Shown here: positions 33,505-45,357 of the stretch, in pieces | How the letters are laid out: the number at the start of each line of letters is the position of its first letter | Numbering within the stretch: position 1 is the stretch's first letter | Source: Yponomeuta sedellus | Taxonomy: Eukaryota > Arthropoda > Insecta > Lepidoptera > Yponomeutidae | Direction of reading: 5' to 3' | NCBI GenBank assembly: GCA_934045075.1 | Contig: OW203748.1 | Span: 10,804,794 to 10,868,793 of the forward strand | DNA length: 64,000 bases | Notes under the pieces: generated by a model | Told to the model about the DNA's origin: nothing | Database searches by the model: none | Seen by the model: the letters and a program-made list of their open reading frames with translations, nothing else | Program-made: the position numbers and the translations under genes

Positions 33505-33803
33505 GTGGTATCGACCCTTTTTATATCCCCACCTCTGGGGAACGGATTTCTTCCTACATCATAGGAAGGTTAGGCCATATCCCACCATGTCTGGCCTGGT
33601 GGAGGATTGTAAGGCAGTGGCGGGCCATACTGTCAGAAGTTATCGAGCCGCCCATAAGGCGTCTGACTTGACTTAACGACTCCCATTACACCCACTAGTC
33701 CGGGTTGGTGAAGTATTCTAATGCAGTGGCGAGCCTTACTATCAGAAGTCATCAAGCCACCCATAAGGCCTCCGAAATGGCTTTCCGACTGTCATTACAT
33801 GAC
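33505..33803 (-). mobile_element. Two partial type-A 5S-derived SINEs in tandem, minus strand
   Basis: 33505-33690 carries tail to centre. 33695-33803 is a central piece starting CTAGTCCGGGTTGGTGAAG. Confidence 0.7.
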
Positions 33804-34545
33804 ACGACCTAACCCACGAAAAACCTTAAGCGTCACCAATGGACTGAAGAGAAAAAGTCACTTAAAACTCTGCAAGACAAGTCTACACTGCCCCTTTTGA
33901 CCAGAGTCAACGAAGAGCCATCTTAACCGAACCACCGATCCAGCCCGCACCCAAATAACATCCAATAAAATATTCCACACTCATGTAATAAACTGTATAA
34001 ATTATTGCAACAAATTCTTCAGTTCGCATCAAACATTTACGGCGCCGTACAATTTCTCCCATACGCGTCATGTCCTCTGTCGAGAGCTGGACCTTGCCTG
34101 CGTGTATATCTGACCCACCCCAAAAGCTCCCTTCAGACCTTAACATACAGAAGACTCATCAAACCGACAATCAAGAGCTCCTTTGCGAAACACAATAAAA
34201 AATAAACCAAAGACAATCGTTAACGTGACTGCCTATTTTAAGCATCTTCTGTGTAATCTTTCAAGGGCTTCTGGAGCAAAGCTCAGTTGTCTCCAGATGG
34301 TGGGTAAGTCTGCAACGTAGACTTCAGGTATCGATTTCGGTTTCCGCTGGAGGTTTTGGCCAATCAAGTCGTAGGTGGACGCCTACCGGCGAGATTGGCG
34401 ATGTAGGAAGCGGCCGGTTGCATTTGGTGGGTCTGTTCGTGGAGGCGGTATAGTGGTGTTCGGACTGTTCCATAATGTCTTGCGATGCTCATACAAAAGT
34501 TACATATTAAACGGGTCTAATTGTGATTAAACCCGAATTATAAGA

Positions 34546-34546
<1 letters not shown>
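33804..34546. other. Unassigned stretch
   Basis: Contains GC-richer sequence at 34200-34480 with no recognised domain. 34490-34540 shares the ATATTAAACGGGTCTAAT block with 40800 and 45910. Confidence 0.3.
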
Positions 34547-34576
<30 letters not shown>

Positions 34577-34796
34577 CATACATACATACATACATACATA
34601 CATACATACATACATACATACATACATACATACATACATACATACATACATACATACATACATACATACATACATACATACATACATACATACATACATA
34701 CATACATACATACATACATACATACATACATACATACATACATACATACATACATACATACATACATACATACATACATACATAGATACATACATA
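34547..34796. repeat. (TACA)n microsatellite, 250 bp
   Basis: Nearly uninterrupted, one TAGA unit near 34783. It directly abuts the 3' end of the minus-strand LINE F copy. Confidence 0.98.
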
Positions 34797-34961
34797 ACCT
34801 CACGCCTGTATCCCAGAGGGGTAGGCAGAGACCAGGGACTGCCACTTGCCACGATCCGGACAGATCACCTTCGCTTCATCAACGTTCACAAGTCGTTGCA
34901 TGCACGCACGCCGGTTCCGGGTACTTTTTATCTTTCCTTTTGCTAATACATCCCCTATTTG
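34797..34961 (-). mobile_element. LINE F 3' end
   Basis: Reversed GCAAGTGGCAGTCCCTGGTC...ACCTCACGCCTGTATCCC and CATGCACGCACGCCGG. Protein end KWQSLVSAYPSGIQA. Confidence 0.75.
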
Positions 34962-35156
34962 GGGCCGGCTATCATGTAATGGCAGTCGTTAAGCAATGTC
35001 AGAGGCCTTATGGGCGGCTTGATAACTTCCGCCACTGTCTTACAATCCTCCACCAACCCGAACTTGGCCCCCGTGGTGGAGTATGGCCTAACCTTCCTGC
35101 AATGCAGGAAGAGACCCATGCCCCAGCAGTGGGGACATACAAGGGTTGATATTGAA
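34962..35156 (+). mobile_element. 5S-derived SINE type A, 5'-truncated with small deletion
   Basis: GGCCGGCTATCATGTAATGG to GGGTTGATATTGAA. The CTGACAGTAAGGCC step is missing. Confidence 0.75.
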
Positions 35157-35344
35157 TCCAATAATGTGTAGTAATTTTCCCTTCATTTGGGCACCGCCAC
35201 ACCGTCAGTCACTTATCATCCATACTCATGATCCAAACGGAAGATCTATCTCAGATTGTACGAGGACACACTATCCCTCTATGGGCACTCTAGTAATACT
35301 ATTCATTTATCTCATAACCACTAATACCTATATACTTCTTCTTC

Positions 35345-36032
35345 TTTAGGCTATATTATGTAGTCCACTGCTGGACATATGCATCCCCTAATCGTCATCC
35401 CGCCTGGTCGGAGGGCGTCCTACACTACGTTTGCCGAGTCGCGGTCTCTACTCAAGAACACGTTTACTCCAACGGTTGTCGGTTTTTTGCGAGATATGGC
35501 CAGCCCACTGCCACTTCAGCTCGCTAATTCTCTGAGCTATGTCGAAAACTTTGGTTCTCTGTCGGATGCATTCGTTACGAATCCTATCCTTCAGAGAAAC
35601 TCCGAGCACAGCTCTATCCATAGCCCGCTGAGCGACTTTGAACTGGTGGATCAGCCCTTGCGTGAGTGTCCAAGTCTCGGCCCCGTAGATCATTACAGGT
35701 AGGACGCCCTAATTGAAAACTTTCGTTTTCAAACATTGCGGTATGGACGACGAAAAGACTTGGCGTAGTTTCCCAAACGCAGCCCAGCCCAGCTGGATCC
35801 TTCTCTTGGTCTCCTTCGCGAAATTATTTTTACCCAACTGCAAAATCTGCCCGAGGTAAGTGTATTCAGAAACGATTTCGAGAAGGTGACCATGTACGAC
35901 GACCGGTCCCGGATCAATGTGGCTATCGATCATGACTTTGGTTTTATCCAAATTCGTGCCAAGACCGGCACGTCGCGAGGCTGAATCTAGGCCGATCAGC
36001 ACCTGGTTCAGCTCCTCTAGCGACTCCGCCAT
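35345..36032 (-). pseudogene. RTE-clade reverse transcriptase, 3' half
   Basis: The minus strand reads ESLEELNQVLIGLDSASRRA, then LDKTKVM, YLGQILQL, RRIQLGWAAFGKL and IPQCLKTKVF, then after a TAG stop YGAETWTLT, DRIRNECIRQRT and LKWQWAGHI. This is the thumb-to-C-terminal part of an RTE ORF2. A second stop replaces the Trp after RVLE, and an internal deletion joins SVGRPPTR to the (GAA)n tail. The catalytic YxDD region is absent because of 5' truncation. It is the likely autonomous relative of the RTE-A tail repeats. Confidence 0.88.
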
Positions 36033-36061
36033 TAAGACTATACATTATTTATAGTCTTAAT
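36031..36061. repeat. 12-bp hairpin at the RTE truncation point
   Basis: ATTAAGACTATA, 7-base loop, TATAGTCTTAAT; the arms extend imperfectly into TCCGCC/GGAGGA. Confidence 0.8.
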
Positions 36062-37050
36062 GGAGGAGTTATAATAGCGGAATTAAAGATAATGTTGATA
36101 AATGTATTGTATCATCCACTATTATTACAACACTATCCTAGTTGTGGAAGAGCGGTGTCTACTGCTACAGGTATTTTTATACTTACAAGTAGATGTCTTC
36201 AATGTATGTAGTACAAGATGTAGTGGATAACGAAATAAAGAAAGGATATTGACCATTTTGTTCGAGCATTAGGCTAAACGTGAACAGAATATCAGTAAAA
36301 AGATAACTTGGTCAATAATTCTTATTTATTTTTAAGCAAATAATTCTGCTTTCTTCGTTGTAATCATTGAACGTAAAAATTAAAAAAATATTTTGCTGGA
36401 TCGACATTCTTGTTGAGATGAAAGTCGCCATTGGCCTCCATTTTTAAAAGTTTCACGTAATTTTAGTTACGTACATGTTTTGAAACCAAAAAAATGTGAC
36501 TGATACAATCACAAAAAAAAGTTTTTAAAATATTATTACCTATCCTATATTATCACAAGCCAAGTCGTTAAAAGATGAAAGCAGTTAAAGAAAATATTTT
36601 TGCCGCACGCAGACGAAGCGAATAGACAAAACAGTTTATGATTGACACCATTGACAGCTTTTTTTTTGTTGCCAGAAAAAAAGTAATCGATTTCCGATTC
36701 GATTCTTGTCGTATTTCTTTTCATTTGCTCGTGAGGGGTTTTCTTTTCATTTGTGTTAAGCTAAATATATTAATTGATACACTTTTGCCTATGTATTCAT
36801 TCCACACAAAACATTGTTTACAAAACACACCTCTTTGTTTACAACACACACTAAAAAGAACATAACATAAATCATGACATGAATTATTTCCCAATCGATA
36901 ATAAATTAATAATTAGTACTGGCATCACCAAAGCCGAAAGTGGCAAAAAAAACAGGAAGAAAACTTATTAAATTGATTGTTTTTATCGTTTAAATGGTTA
37001 CTCCGAAAATATAAAAAATATTCGTGTTTTTATTAATAATGACCATTTAT
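36062..37050. other. AT-rich stretch without recognisable features
   Basis: A 75-codon plus ORF (36638-36865) is unrecognised. Confidence 0.35.
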
Positions 37051-37319
37051 TGACGACCTCGGTGGCGCAGCGGTTTGGCACGCTGACTGTAAAACCAAAG
37101 GTCTCGGGTTCGATCCCCGGCCGGGTCAAACTAGGAAACGAACTTTTCTAGTTTGTCTCGGGTCTTGGATGTTATCTTTGTATTTATTGTATTAAACCTA
37201 TCGTCGAGTTAGCACCTATAACACAAGTCATTTAGTTGTACTTAGTATAGGGCTAACGAGATCTGTGTAATATGTCCATGAATATTTATTATATTTATTA
37301 TTTATTATTATTATTATTA
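37051..37319 (+). mobile_element. tRNA-headed SINE C, copy 3
   Basis: Almost identical to 21388-21640; tail (TTATTA)n. Confidence 0.85.
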
Positions 37320-37721
37320 CTTCACGCATAGCCGAAAGTGGTCAATGTCCTTTGAATTTGGTGTGAGATTGTAGTCACCGTTTATGTTAATTCCCTTTCT
37401 GATATAAACAGAAAATGTGATAAAAAAACTAAATAAGCAGGTAAAGGAAGGTGAAAATGTAAAATACTAACGCCAAAAAGTCAAGGAAATCTCAAAAATG
37501 GGTGATGTAATTTTAAATATTAAAAATAATTGGCAGAATAAAAGAGATATCAAAAAAATGGTGTGAAAAGGTTTGCACCGTAACAAAGTTGATCATAGGC
37601 GTCAAAGCTGATCGAATAAAATTATACAAAAATATGGTGCCTCCGTTGCTATGTTATCAATCATTATATTAAAAATTATAATATGTCTTATATTAATTTT
37701 GTTGTAAAATACTTGGCGTTG

Positions 37722-37783
37722 GGATATCAACCCTTGTATGTCCCCACTGCTGGGGCCCGGGTCTCTCTTCCTGCACTACAGGA
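37722..37783 (-). mobile_element. 5S-derived SINE, 3' tail fragment
   Basis: Reversed GGGACATACAAGGGTTGATA. Confidence 0.65.
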
Positions 37784-37869
37784 ACCTGGTGCCGACCAGG
37801 TTTATCCGGTAACCTGAGTGCAGTAACCGACCGACAATACAGTAATGTGTAGTAGTTTACCCTTCTTTT

Positions 37870-38500
37870 GGTTAATTTTTTTATTTTATTTTATATCTTA
37901 GGGGTACCTATCAACTGCGAACTTAATCAATGATAATACAAGTAATGAAATACAGTTAATAAGGCCAATAACAGCTACCCACAACTATACAATAAATAAA
38001 AGCAGAAAGCCAAACGCAAAAACTCAACAAAAATAATTAGATTAACAAATCACTGGCAACATGCGCCAAAGCCAACATGCAGTAACACTCGCAAAGGCAG
38101 ATCTGTGTGAGAAGAGCTAAATATGCTATAATATGCTAAATATGCGGTTGTGTGTGTATGTGTGTGTGAGTGTGTGTGTGAGGGTGTATGTGTGTGTGTG
38201 TTGAAAAGGTGTGTGTGAGAGTGTTTGATTTAGTAGGGGGAGGGGAAGGGAACTGAGGATTCAATGTAAGCTTGAGTTTGAGTCGTTAGGGATCATTTTT
38301 ATGTCATTTTTAAAGGATACCTTGGATCCGCAGAATGGATCCGATAAGCTAAATTGTTTGTTGAACAAATCCGCCAGGCGCAACCACGTAGAGTTTTGGG
38401 CATAGTTGGTGTTACTATGCGCTTGGTAAAACAACCTGCTACTTAATTTTCACAACTACCTCATCCATTCCCTGGGAACTTCTCACCTCCCGCACATCCG
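37870..38500 (-). mobile_element. Probable LINE 3' region with (TG)n
   Basis: Imperfect (TG)n at 38145-38235, flanked by sequence laid out like 26941-27250. Protein relics are too decayed to name. Confidence 0.35.
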
Positions 38501-38957
38501 GTCACGCCCACCGGTTGCCCCACCCAATGCAGATGGGCGTCCTGGCAATTCATGTGCCACAGACAGATACAACATAAGGCCTGAGCACATACAACAGGAA
38601 GTAAATACGAGCTTTCATGCAAAGGTTTTGTTTGCGGCATCGGTATTGATATGAGAGTTTTGTTCTGTACCGCTGGAGTTTTGTTGGGGGGACAGAAACA
38701 TTACATGAATGGTAAATGATTTGTACGGGCTCTAGTGAATCCAATACGGCTATGGAGGCGTCCAATAATGGAACGTGACGGAGTCGTACTGCGTTGATTC
38801 CGAAATGCACAATAGGCATTGTCCTAGAAAAAAATTCAAATACAAAAATCGGTTTAACAAAAAAAAAATTCTAGAAAATTGTTTCATTTTTAGAGCCAGA
38901 TCGAATATTTCGATTTATCAAAGCAAAAAAAAGGAATTCGGGTCTACGAGTTACTAT

Positions 38958-39400
38958 TGTACAATTGGGGGCCTTATTGCTAAAACCAATTTCTTCCAGG
39001 CAACCTGAAATGTTTTAATGTGTGTTTTGTGTATAAATAAAGGATTATCATGACTTATCTAAGACTCAGCTGAGACGAAAAATCTACACATTTCCTCGAA
39101 AAAAGGTTATGTATGTATGCATACATACATTTATAACCTCACGCCTGCATCCCAGAGGGGTAGGCAGAGACCAGGGACTGCCACTAGCCACGATCCTGAC
39201 AGATCACCTTCGCTTCATCAACGTTCATAAGTCGTTTCATGCACGCACGCCGCGCCGATTTCGGGTACTTTTATCTTCCCCTTTGCAAATACATCCCCTA
39301 TTTGGTCGATGTATGTCCACCTGGGGCGTTACTTACCAGCCCTTCCACTCCGATTAGCAATTTTTTGTTTCGCCAATATTTCTTCCTTCATTCAAAAAGG
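38958..39400 (-). mobile_element. LINE tails: family I fragment, then LINE F with (TATG)n start
   Basis: 38958-39007 matches CAATTGGCGGCCTTATTGC. 39105-39400 is LINE F reversed (ACCTCACGCCTGCATCCC...CATCCCCTATTTGG). Confidence 0.6.
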
Positions 39401-39769
39401 AAATGACATTACCAAATGGCAGTGCTCATTTTATATCTAGTAAGTACGTGTTTACTTTTTCACTTACTACACTTTCACATCACTCCGACTAATAACCTTC
39501 GTAACGCAGTTATATATAAGGTTTACACTTAGTATTACTATTATTATGTAAATTCTATTTATGTATGTATGTAATTAGTCATAGATTTTTAATCCCGGTA
39601 ATTGTATGTATATGTTTTTATTTTATTTTTTTTATCCTTATATCTATGTAATCTATGTAAAAATATTTTTATTATCGGTGTATGTACTCGCTCTTTTTTA
39701 TTTTTTTTACTTATATTTAAGTATGACATTATTATTACAATATGATGATGTGCCGCGCGTGGAATCCTC

Positions 39770-39956
39770 ATGGGACAGGCGCTGACTGAAAATCAGTGCT
39801 GGGGAATAATACCCTCGGCAGTATGCTGAGTCAGCTGCCTATTGCAGCAGCAGAGACACACCGTGACCATTGTTTTGTAAATGTTTTGTTAATTACTTTG
39901 ATTTGTGGTGTCTCATAACTGTTGCTGTAATAAATGTGTTTTTCTTTCTTTCAACT
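39770..39956 (+). mobile_element. LINE 3' end, paralogue of 29215-29455
   Basis: GCTGACTGAAAATCAGTGCTG, ATGCTGAGTCAGCTGCC and AATAAATGTGTTTTTC tail. Confidence 0.55.
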
Positions 39957-39958
39957 TA

Positions 39959-40096
39959 GGGCTGATTTTTCAACAGTCAGATAACTTTTATCTGAGGAAC
40001 AAAAATGGCGGTTTGACAGCTTATGTACGAAAATTATGTCACACCGCCATTTTTATTCCTCAGATAAAAGTTATCTGACTATTGAAAACTCAGCCC
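39959..40096. mobile_element. 138-bp hairpin MITE with TA duplication
   Basis: TA at 39957-39958 and 40097-40098. Ends GGGCTGATTTTTCAA/TTGAAAACTCAGCCC. The arms pair for ~55 bp (GATAACTTTTATCTGAGGAA). Confidence 0.85.
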
Positions 40097-40224
40097 TAAA
40101 TCGTGTTTTTCATGCGCCCCGCACGTAACCAATTAAAATCGTGATCAAAATCTGTTTAGTCACGTTAGCTCAGAAACTATTACTAAAAGAAAGTTACAAA
40201 TTAAAAGTATGTGCGCATTTCCTT

Positions 40225-40700
40225 TCAGATCTTAGATTGTTATTATTAAATTCTTTATTGCACAAAAAACAAGAATAACAATAAAGAATAAAAAAGTTTG
40301 TTGCCAAAAGTTACAACGATAAGCCTAATCTTACAGCTAAATTAAATATTAAAAAAAATACATATACATAGGTTTAATAAATTAACCTCAGCAAGACTTA
40401 ATTATAACCTTATGTTTCATTTTGGCAATAGGAGCGCGCTCAGCTTTGCCGCTAGATTTTGAAATAAAAACTAGCGGCGCTGGTTTTCAACGTGTCCTTT
40501 TTTGCATGATTATCTAGTTTTAGAAATAATAGAGTAGAAGGCGCCGTAAATCTTAAAGTTAATAAGCCTCTATATTAAACAATCTATATTTCTGCGTGGT
40601 GTTATTTCTATTATATGTCTTTAAGTTATGTGTGCTTATATATGGTGTGTGTGTGTGAGTGTGTGAACAAAGTATTTGATACAAGGCGTACTTAATGCTA
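40225..40700 (-). mobile_element. Probable LINE 3' region with (TG)n
   Basis: Starts AAATTCTTTATTGCAC and has GTGTGTGTGTGAGTGTG near 40648-40665. Confidence 0.4.
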
Positions 40701-40786
40701 AGTAGAATTTTATTCCATTTTGATACGGAGAAAAATAAAACTAAAAAAACATACGTAAAAACATAAAAAACAAAACATATTCGCGA

Positions 40787-41150
40787 TACTCATACATAGT
40801 TATATATTAAACGGGTCAAATCGCGATTATTTATTAGGTAAAACGTAATTACCTTATTTCCCGACGTTTCGGCAGCGTTACAGTTGCCATGGTCTCGGGT
40901 AGACTGAAGTGGCGAGTACATTAAAGTCGCGTACGTTAAAGTCGTAATTTATTAGCTGAATACAAACGCTTGTTCATTTGATAAATTAACCATATGTTTG
41001 TATAAGCCACTATGATCTGCATCCGCTGTATTTAGTTACGTGAGTAGCGTAGCTTTGCAACAAGAATAGAAAAATATTACAATAATTGACTGTACTCGCC
41101 ACTTCAGTCTACCCGAGACCACGGCAACTGTAACGCTGTTACTAACCGAA
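40787..41150. mobile_element. Element with inverted 'GGTCTCGGGTAGACTG' termini
   Basis: GTTTCGGCAGCGTTACAGTT...GGTCTCGGGTAGACTGAAG near 40867-40930 recurs reversed at 41093-41147. The interior matches 45903-46200 reversed. No ORF. Confidence 0.55.
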
Positions 41151-41164
41151 TTTAGTTCCTTTTT

Positions 41165-41470
41165 ACCTTGAAATACATACATTACATACCCTCACGCCTG
41201 TATCCCAGAGGGGTAGGCAGAGACCAGGGACTGCCACTTGCCACGATCCTGACAGATCACCTTCGCTTTATCAACGTTCATAAGTCGTTGCATGCACGCA
41301 CGTCGGTTCGGGGTACTTTTTATCTTTCCCTTTGCTAATACATCCCCAATTTGTTTGATGTATGTCCGCCTGGGACGTCCCTTACCAGCCCTTCTACTCA
41401 CATTCGCAATATATATTTGTTTCGTCAGTCTTTCTTCCTTCATCCTCTCCACATGTCCAAACCAAAATAA
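41165..41470 (-). pseudogene. LINE F ORF2 C-terminus
   Basis: The minus strand reads FWFGHVERMKEERLTKQIY, RRAGKGRPRRTYIKQIGDVL, NRRACMQRLMNVDKAKVI and GKWQSLVSAYPSGIQA-stop, in one frame. The GHV.RM / RGRP / DRGKW order is that of RTE-like C-termini. The best-preserved copy of this family here. Confidence 0.8.
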
Positions 41471-41506
41471 ATACCTTGAAATAAAAAGAATAAAATAGGA
41501 TACAAT

Positions 41507-41635
41507 CTGATGGAATTGAATCAAATGGTCTGGAACGGAATAGAACGAAATCAAACGGAACGTAACGGAAAAGAACGGAACGGCAAGTCACGGAACGGAA
41601 CGGCACGGAGCGGAAGGGCATGGAACGATAGAGCG
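41507..41635. repeat. Degenerate (GGAAC/AACGG)n pentanucleotide array
   Basis: Imperfect 5-bp periodicity for ~125 bp, immediately 5' (on the minus strand) of the LINE F copy. Confidence 0.8.
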
Positions 41636-41714
41636 CTTCCACTCTATTCGCATTAGCTTTTTAAAACCGTTGACCAGAAAATTATTGATTTCAGACTAAT
41701 AATCTTCATCTGCC

Positions 41715-41785
41715 TTACGTGGCAAGTGGCAGACTCTAGTCTCTGCCCACCGCTCTGGGATTCAGGCGTGAGGTTATGTTACGTT
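41715..41785 (+). mobile_element. LINE F tail fragment
   Basis: GTGGCAAGTGGCAGACTC to CAGGCGTGAGGTTATG. Confidence 0.65.
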
Positions 41786-41832
41786 TAGTCCCTCCTTACG
41801 TACAGAACCGTACATCCCCCTGAGGTGCAAAG

Positions 41833-42031
41833 TCGTCAATTAGGGCCTCAATCACTTGTTCCTTTTTCCGCCTGACCTTTGCATCACCAGCCGAATCGAT
41901 GAGTTCAACCCTGCTCAATAAAACTACGTACCTGCGCCATCAAATATTCACGTCTCTGCCCGCCCGGGAGCCGCAGGTCGTAAAGATACGGTGCAACGCT
42001 GGGGTGGCCCAGTACGTGTCTGAGATGCTGT
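41833..42031 (-). pseudogene. Decayed coding remnant of unknown origin
   Basis: The minus strand reads ILQQHLRHVLGHPSVAPYLY then DLRLPGGQRREYLMAQVRSF to a stop. In the next frame it resumes ELIDSAGDAKVRRKKEQVIE and ALIDDFAPQGDVRF. Two long, compositionally protein-like blocks separated by one frameshift suggest a broken gene. I cannot assign the family. Confidence 0.4.
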
Positions 42032-42143
42032 TGCAATATTCTTTAGCAGTCTGTAACGCGACGAAAGGTGGCTCTCGAATGCAGTGTTGCCAGCTCGGCT
42101 GTTCATTTATTTGTTTAAGGTTCTTTAATAGATACAACGATAT

Positions 42144-42236
42144 CTTAAAAACCTATTTAGGGGTAAAAAATCCACCCATTCCGGGACTCGAACCCGCGAC
42201 CTCTGGCTACTTTTAAAACTGTCCTTAGCACGGGTT
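42144..42236 (-). mobile_element. tRNA-SINE E fragment
   Basis: Reversed GGGTTCGAGTCCCGGAATGGG and AAATAGGTTTTTAAG. Confidence 0.65.
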
Positions 42237-42240
42237 AGAG

Positions 42241-42505
42241 CAAGAGCGGTGGCAGCGAAGCGGTGTAGAACGCCGGCTTCTCAATCGGGAGGTCGTGGGT
42301 TCGAACCCCGGCATGTACCAATGACTTTGCTTTCTAAGTTATGTACATTTGTGAAATTATAGTGGCAATACTATTCGCTGACGGTGAAGGAAAACATCGT
42401 AAGGAAATTCTAGTGTCTGAGGTGTTAGCGTACATCAGCGCTTGCTACGTACAATGGCCCAACTATTTGGCTAAGTGCGGAAATCTCAGGTCTAACTAAC
42501 TAACG
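42241..42505 (+). mobile_element. tRNA-headed SINE F, best copy
   Basis: Head GCAGCGAAGCGGTGTAGAAC...GGTTCGAACCCCGG, then CATGTACCAATGACTTTG, GAAGGAAAACATCG and the tail CTAACTAACTAAC. Confidence 0.75.
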
Positions 42506-42535
42506 GGCTAGACCATTAAAAAAAAGAATATAGAT

Positions 42536-42955
42536 ATAATGACAGTCATTAAGTCATGTCAGACGCCTTATTACTTGTTTATACTTTGTATGTTATGCAA
42601 TATAAATGAATAAATAATAATAATTATTATTAACTTCTGACAGTAAGGCCCGCCAATGTCTTACAATCCTCCACCAACCCGGCCATGGCTTCTGCGGTGG
42701 AGTATAGCCTAACCGTATAGGCAGTGACGGGCCTTACTGTCAGAAGTTATCAAGCCGCCCATAAGGCCTCTGACATGGCTTAACGACAGTCATTACATGA
42801 TAGCCGGCACCAACGGCTTAACGTGCCTTGCGAAGCACGGAAGCGCTCGGAAAAATGCCACTAGCGGCAGCCACGGGACGGTCACCCATCCTGCACCTGA
42901 CCGCGCTTGTTGCTTAACTTAAGCAATCAATCTAATCACTCGGCACGAGCGCTTC
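42536..42955. mobile_element. Composite inverted type-A SINE, copy 1
   Basis: Plus-strand SINE (42536-42575 and 42632-42719) with a ~57-bp AT-rich insert containing TATGCAAT.TAAATGAATAAA, then a minus-strand SINE (42720-42955). Junction AACCGTATAGGCAGTGACGG. The whole arrangement recurs at 44999-45357. Confidence 0.8.
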
Positions 42956-43120
42956 AATACAATACAACATAAGTAATACATTCCGTGATTCATAATGTTT
43001 ATAACAAATTATTATTTAGTATAATCATGTGGGTACAGCGATATCATTGCGATGTAAAACCTAACTGCAAAGTAGGTAGGTACTCGGGGCTGCAAGTGAT
43101 GCAAATTACTTCAGCAAGAT

Positions 43121-43270
43121 GTCGCTGCCTGTACGTAATACAGAGAGTAGTATAAAGAGGTTCGAAATTTCACTGATGCCGTTGGAAAGAGCGCTGGCAC
43201 GGATAGCCAGAGGTCGCGGGTTCGAATCCCGGAATGGGTGGAATTTTTAGCCTCTAAATAGGTTTTTAAA
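43121..43270 (+). mobile_element. tRNA-SINE E, copy with deleted acceptor arm
   Basis: GTCGCTGCCTGTACG...GCGCTGGCACGGATAGCCAG...GGTTCGAATCCCGG. The 5' acceptor/D region is shortened relative to 15571-15644. Confidence 0.7.
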
Positions 43271-43279
43271 ATTATTATT

Positions 43280-44274
43280 TCCTCTGTACTGTTATGAATA
43301 ATAGAGCTAACCATTTATTTTAAAATGGTAAGTTGGACACTTATATTTTAATTTATGGATTTTATTTTATTTTAATTGTAAGTATATCCAGGCGAAAGAG
43401 AACGCCAACAACCCTAAGGCTGTGGGCCGGGCGTCGGTGATCCTACATCATAAGTTACCGATATGTCTAATGGAACACGGCTCGATGATAGCAGCTAACT
43501 TTATACATTGACATTCAGCAAACAGAATATAAAATATTTACGTGGAATTTTTGATTTTTTATTTATAATACAAATCTTGTCAAGCTTAGTTTTTTTTTTA
43601 TTTAATTCAGAACATTTTCTCACAATTAAGTCGACTTTTAAAAAGAAAAATCAGGGTCTAGCTAGCCCACTTTTTTGTTTATTTATTTTTTATTTATTGA
43701 ATTCGGAGATAAAACAGAAACATGCCACTTAATATAAACTTAGATGTTTAAATTATGTACTAGGCATGCATCCAAAAATACATCGCACTAAATAATTTTA
43801 AGTAAGTTAAAGGTGAGGGAGGGTACTGAGTAATATATTAAGAGTACATCAGTTGCGTAAAAAAGGACACGAAATGAACATGTGGGGCCCCGAGGCGGCA
43901 GTTGACTCTTCTCGCACACAAACAATTCGCCAACAGTCGTTATAAGGCCAACGAGCATAAAATAAAAAATAAACTTACAGCTTACAGCAGACTTTGCCGG
44001 ACAGCCAGCAGACCACTGGTGTACGGGAAACCGTGGATATATTTGTGGAGGTTGAATTTTTTTTTCTTTTGTGGTGGAATATATATGAGAAGATGCGCTT
44101 TTAACGATAACATTGGTTAGTATATTATTTTAAAACACTGCTTATTATAGCAGTCATCCGAAGGATTTACGTGTATTAAACTGCATTCGTATTTAGATTC
44201 TCACGTGTTTTAAACATAAAAAGTACCTGTGGATTTTGCGCTTAGCCTTTGTTTGGGCCATTGTATGTACATAC
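43280..44274. other. AT-rich stretch, unassigned
   Basis: A family G tail fragment at 43505-43545 (GACATTCAGCAAACAGAATA); otherwise nothing supported. Confidence 0.35.
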
Positions 44275-44455
44275 CTCAGATACTACGATTTGCTCACAGT
44301 ATTTTTCTTCGCAGTTAGTGAGTGGTATTGCTATTACACCTGCATAGTATATGTAAATTATAAATCAAAGTCATTGGTCGAATTGAATGAATGATTCGAA
44401 CCCACGACCTCACAAATGTGAGGCCAGCGTCCTAACACTGCGCTACCACCCTATT
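44275..44455 (-). mobile_element. tRNA-SINE F, minus copy
   Basis: Reversed B-box TTCGAACCCACGACC and GTTAGTGAGTGGTATTGC. Confidence 0.6.
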
Positions 44456-44998
44456 TAAAAGTTAACTTTTGACTTCTCGCCAACACCACAATTGGTCTTG
44501 TCTTGGTATCGTATGACGCGGGGTCAACACCGGCCGGCCCACGGCCTAGCTTACATTTTCTTCACGGCGCCGAGCCTCTTCCCGCACTAAGTACTTAATT
44601 CAAACATAAATAAACGCAACAAATAATCCCCGAACAAAGGCGGCCACAACTGAGCCATTTTATCCCGTCGGGTGTAATAGAATTCGCGTAGTGATGGGTT
44701 ACATAAATCGATAAATTAATAATGAGGTAGGGAGGTAGGTGTTAGCTACGGGTGGACTGTATAAGAAAACTAAAGAAAACGCTAATAATAGATTTAATGG
44801 AAAATGTAGGCAAGAAAATGGTATGAGACAGTGTGGTTGACAAATGTTGTCACATTTGTCAATCGTTGACAGTAAAAACATGGAATAGTAAAAAGGAGGT
44901 GTAAAACTGTCTGCAACAGTAGGCCTAAGAAAACGTCTTTTTTCCATCCGCGGTCATTAAACCCACTGCTTAATTCCTTAACGCAAAGGTTTTCACTG
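44456..44998. other. Unassigned stretch
   Basis: Short inverted repeat TTGACAAATGTTGTCACATTTGTCAA near 44838; otherwise nothing supported. Confidence 0.35.
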
Positions 44999-45357
44999 TA
45001 ATATTATGCAATTTAAATGAATAAATAATAATAATTATTATTATTATTAACTTCTGACAGTAAGGCCCGCCAATGTCTTACAATCCTCCACCAACCCGGC
45101 CATGGCTTCTGCGGTGGAGTATGGCCTAACCGTATAGGCAGTGACGGGCCTTACTGTCAGAAGTTATCAAGCCGCCCACAAGGCCTCTGACATGGCTTAA
45201 CGACAGTCATTACATGATAGCCGGCACCAACGGCTTAGCGTGACTTGCGAAGCACGGAAGCGCTCGGTCACCCATCCTGCACCTGACCGCGCCTGTTTTT
45301 GCTGAACTCAAGTAACTGATTCCAATTTATTCAATTCGACGAGACCATGAGCGCTTC
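44999..45357. mobile_element. Composite inverted type-A SINE, copy 2
   Basis: Same order as 42590-42955, from TATTATGCAATTTAAATGAA through AACCGTATAGGCAGTGACGG to the reversed head GAGCGCTTC, but lacking the AAAAATGCCACTAGCGG segment. Confidence 0.8.

Noticed and set aside
34527..34852. Long MYVC-repeat ORFs
   Set aside because: Pure translation of the (TACA)n microsatellite; no start context, composition or homology for a protein. The same applies to 52705-53273.
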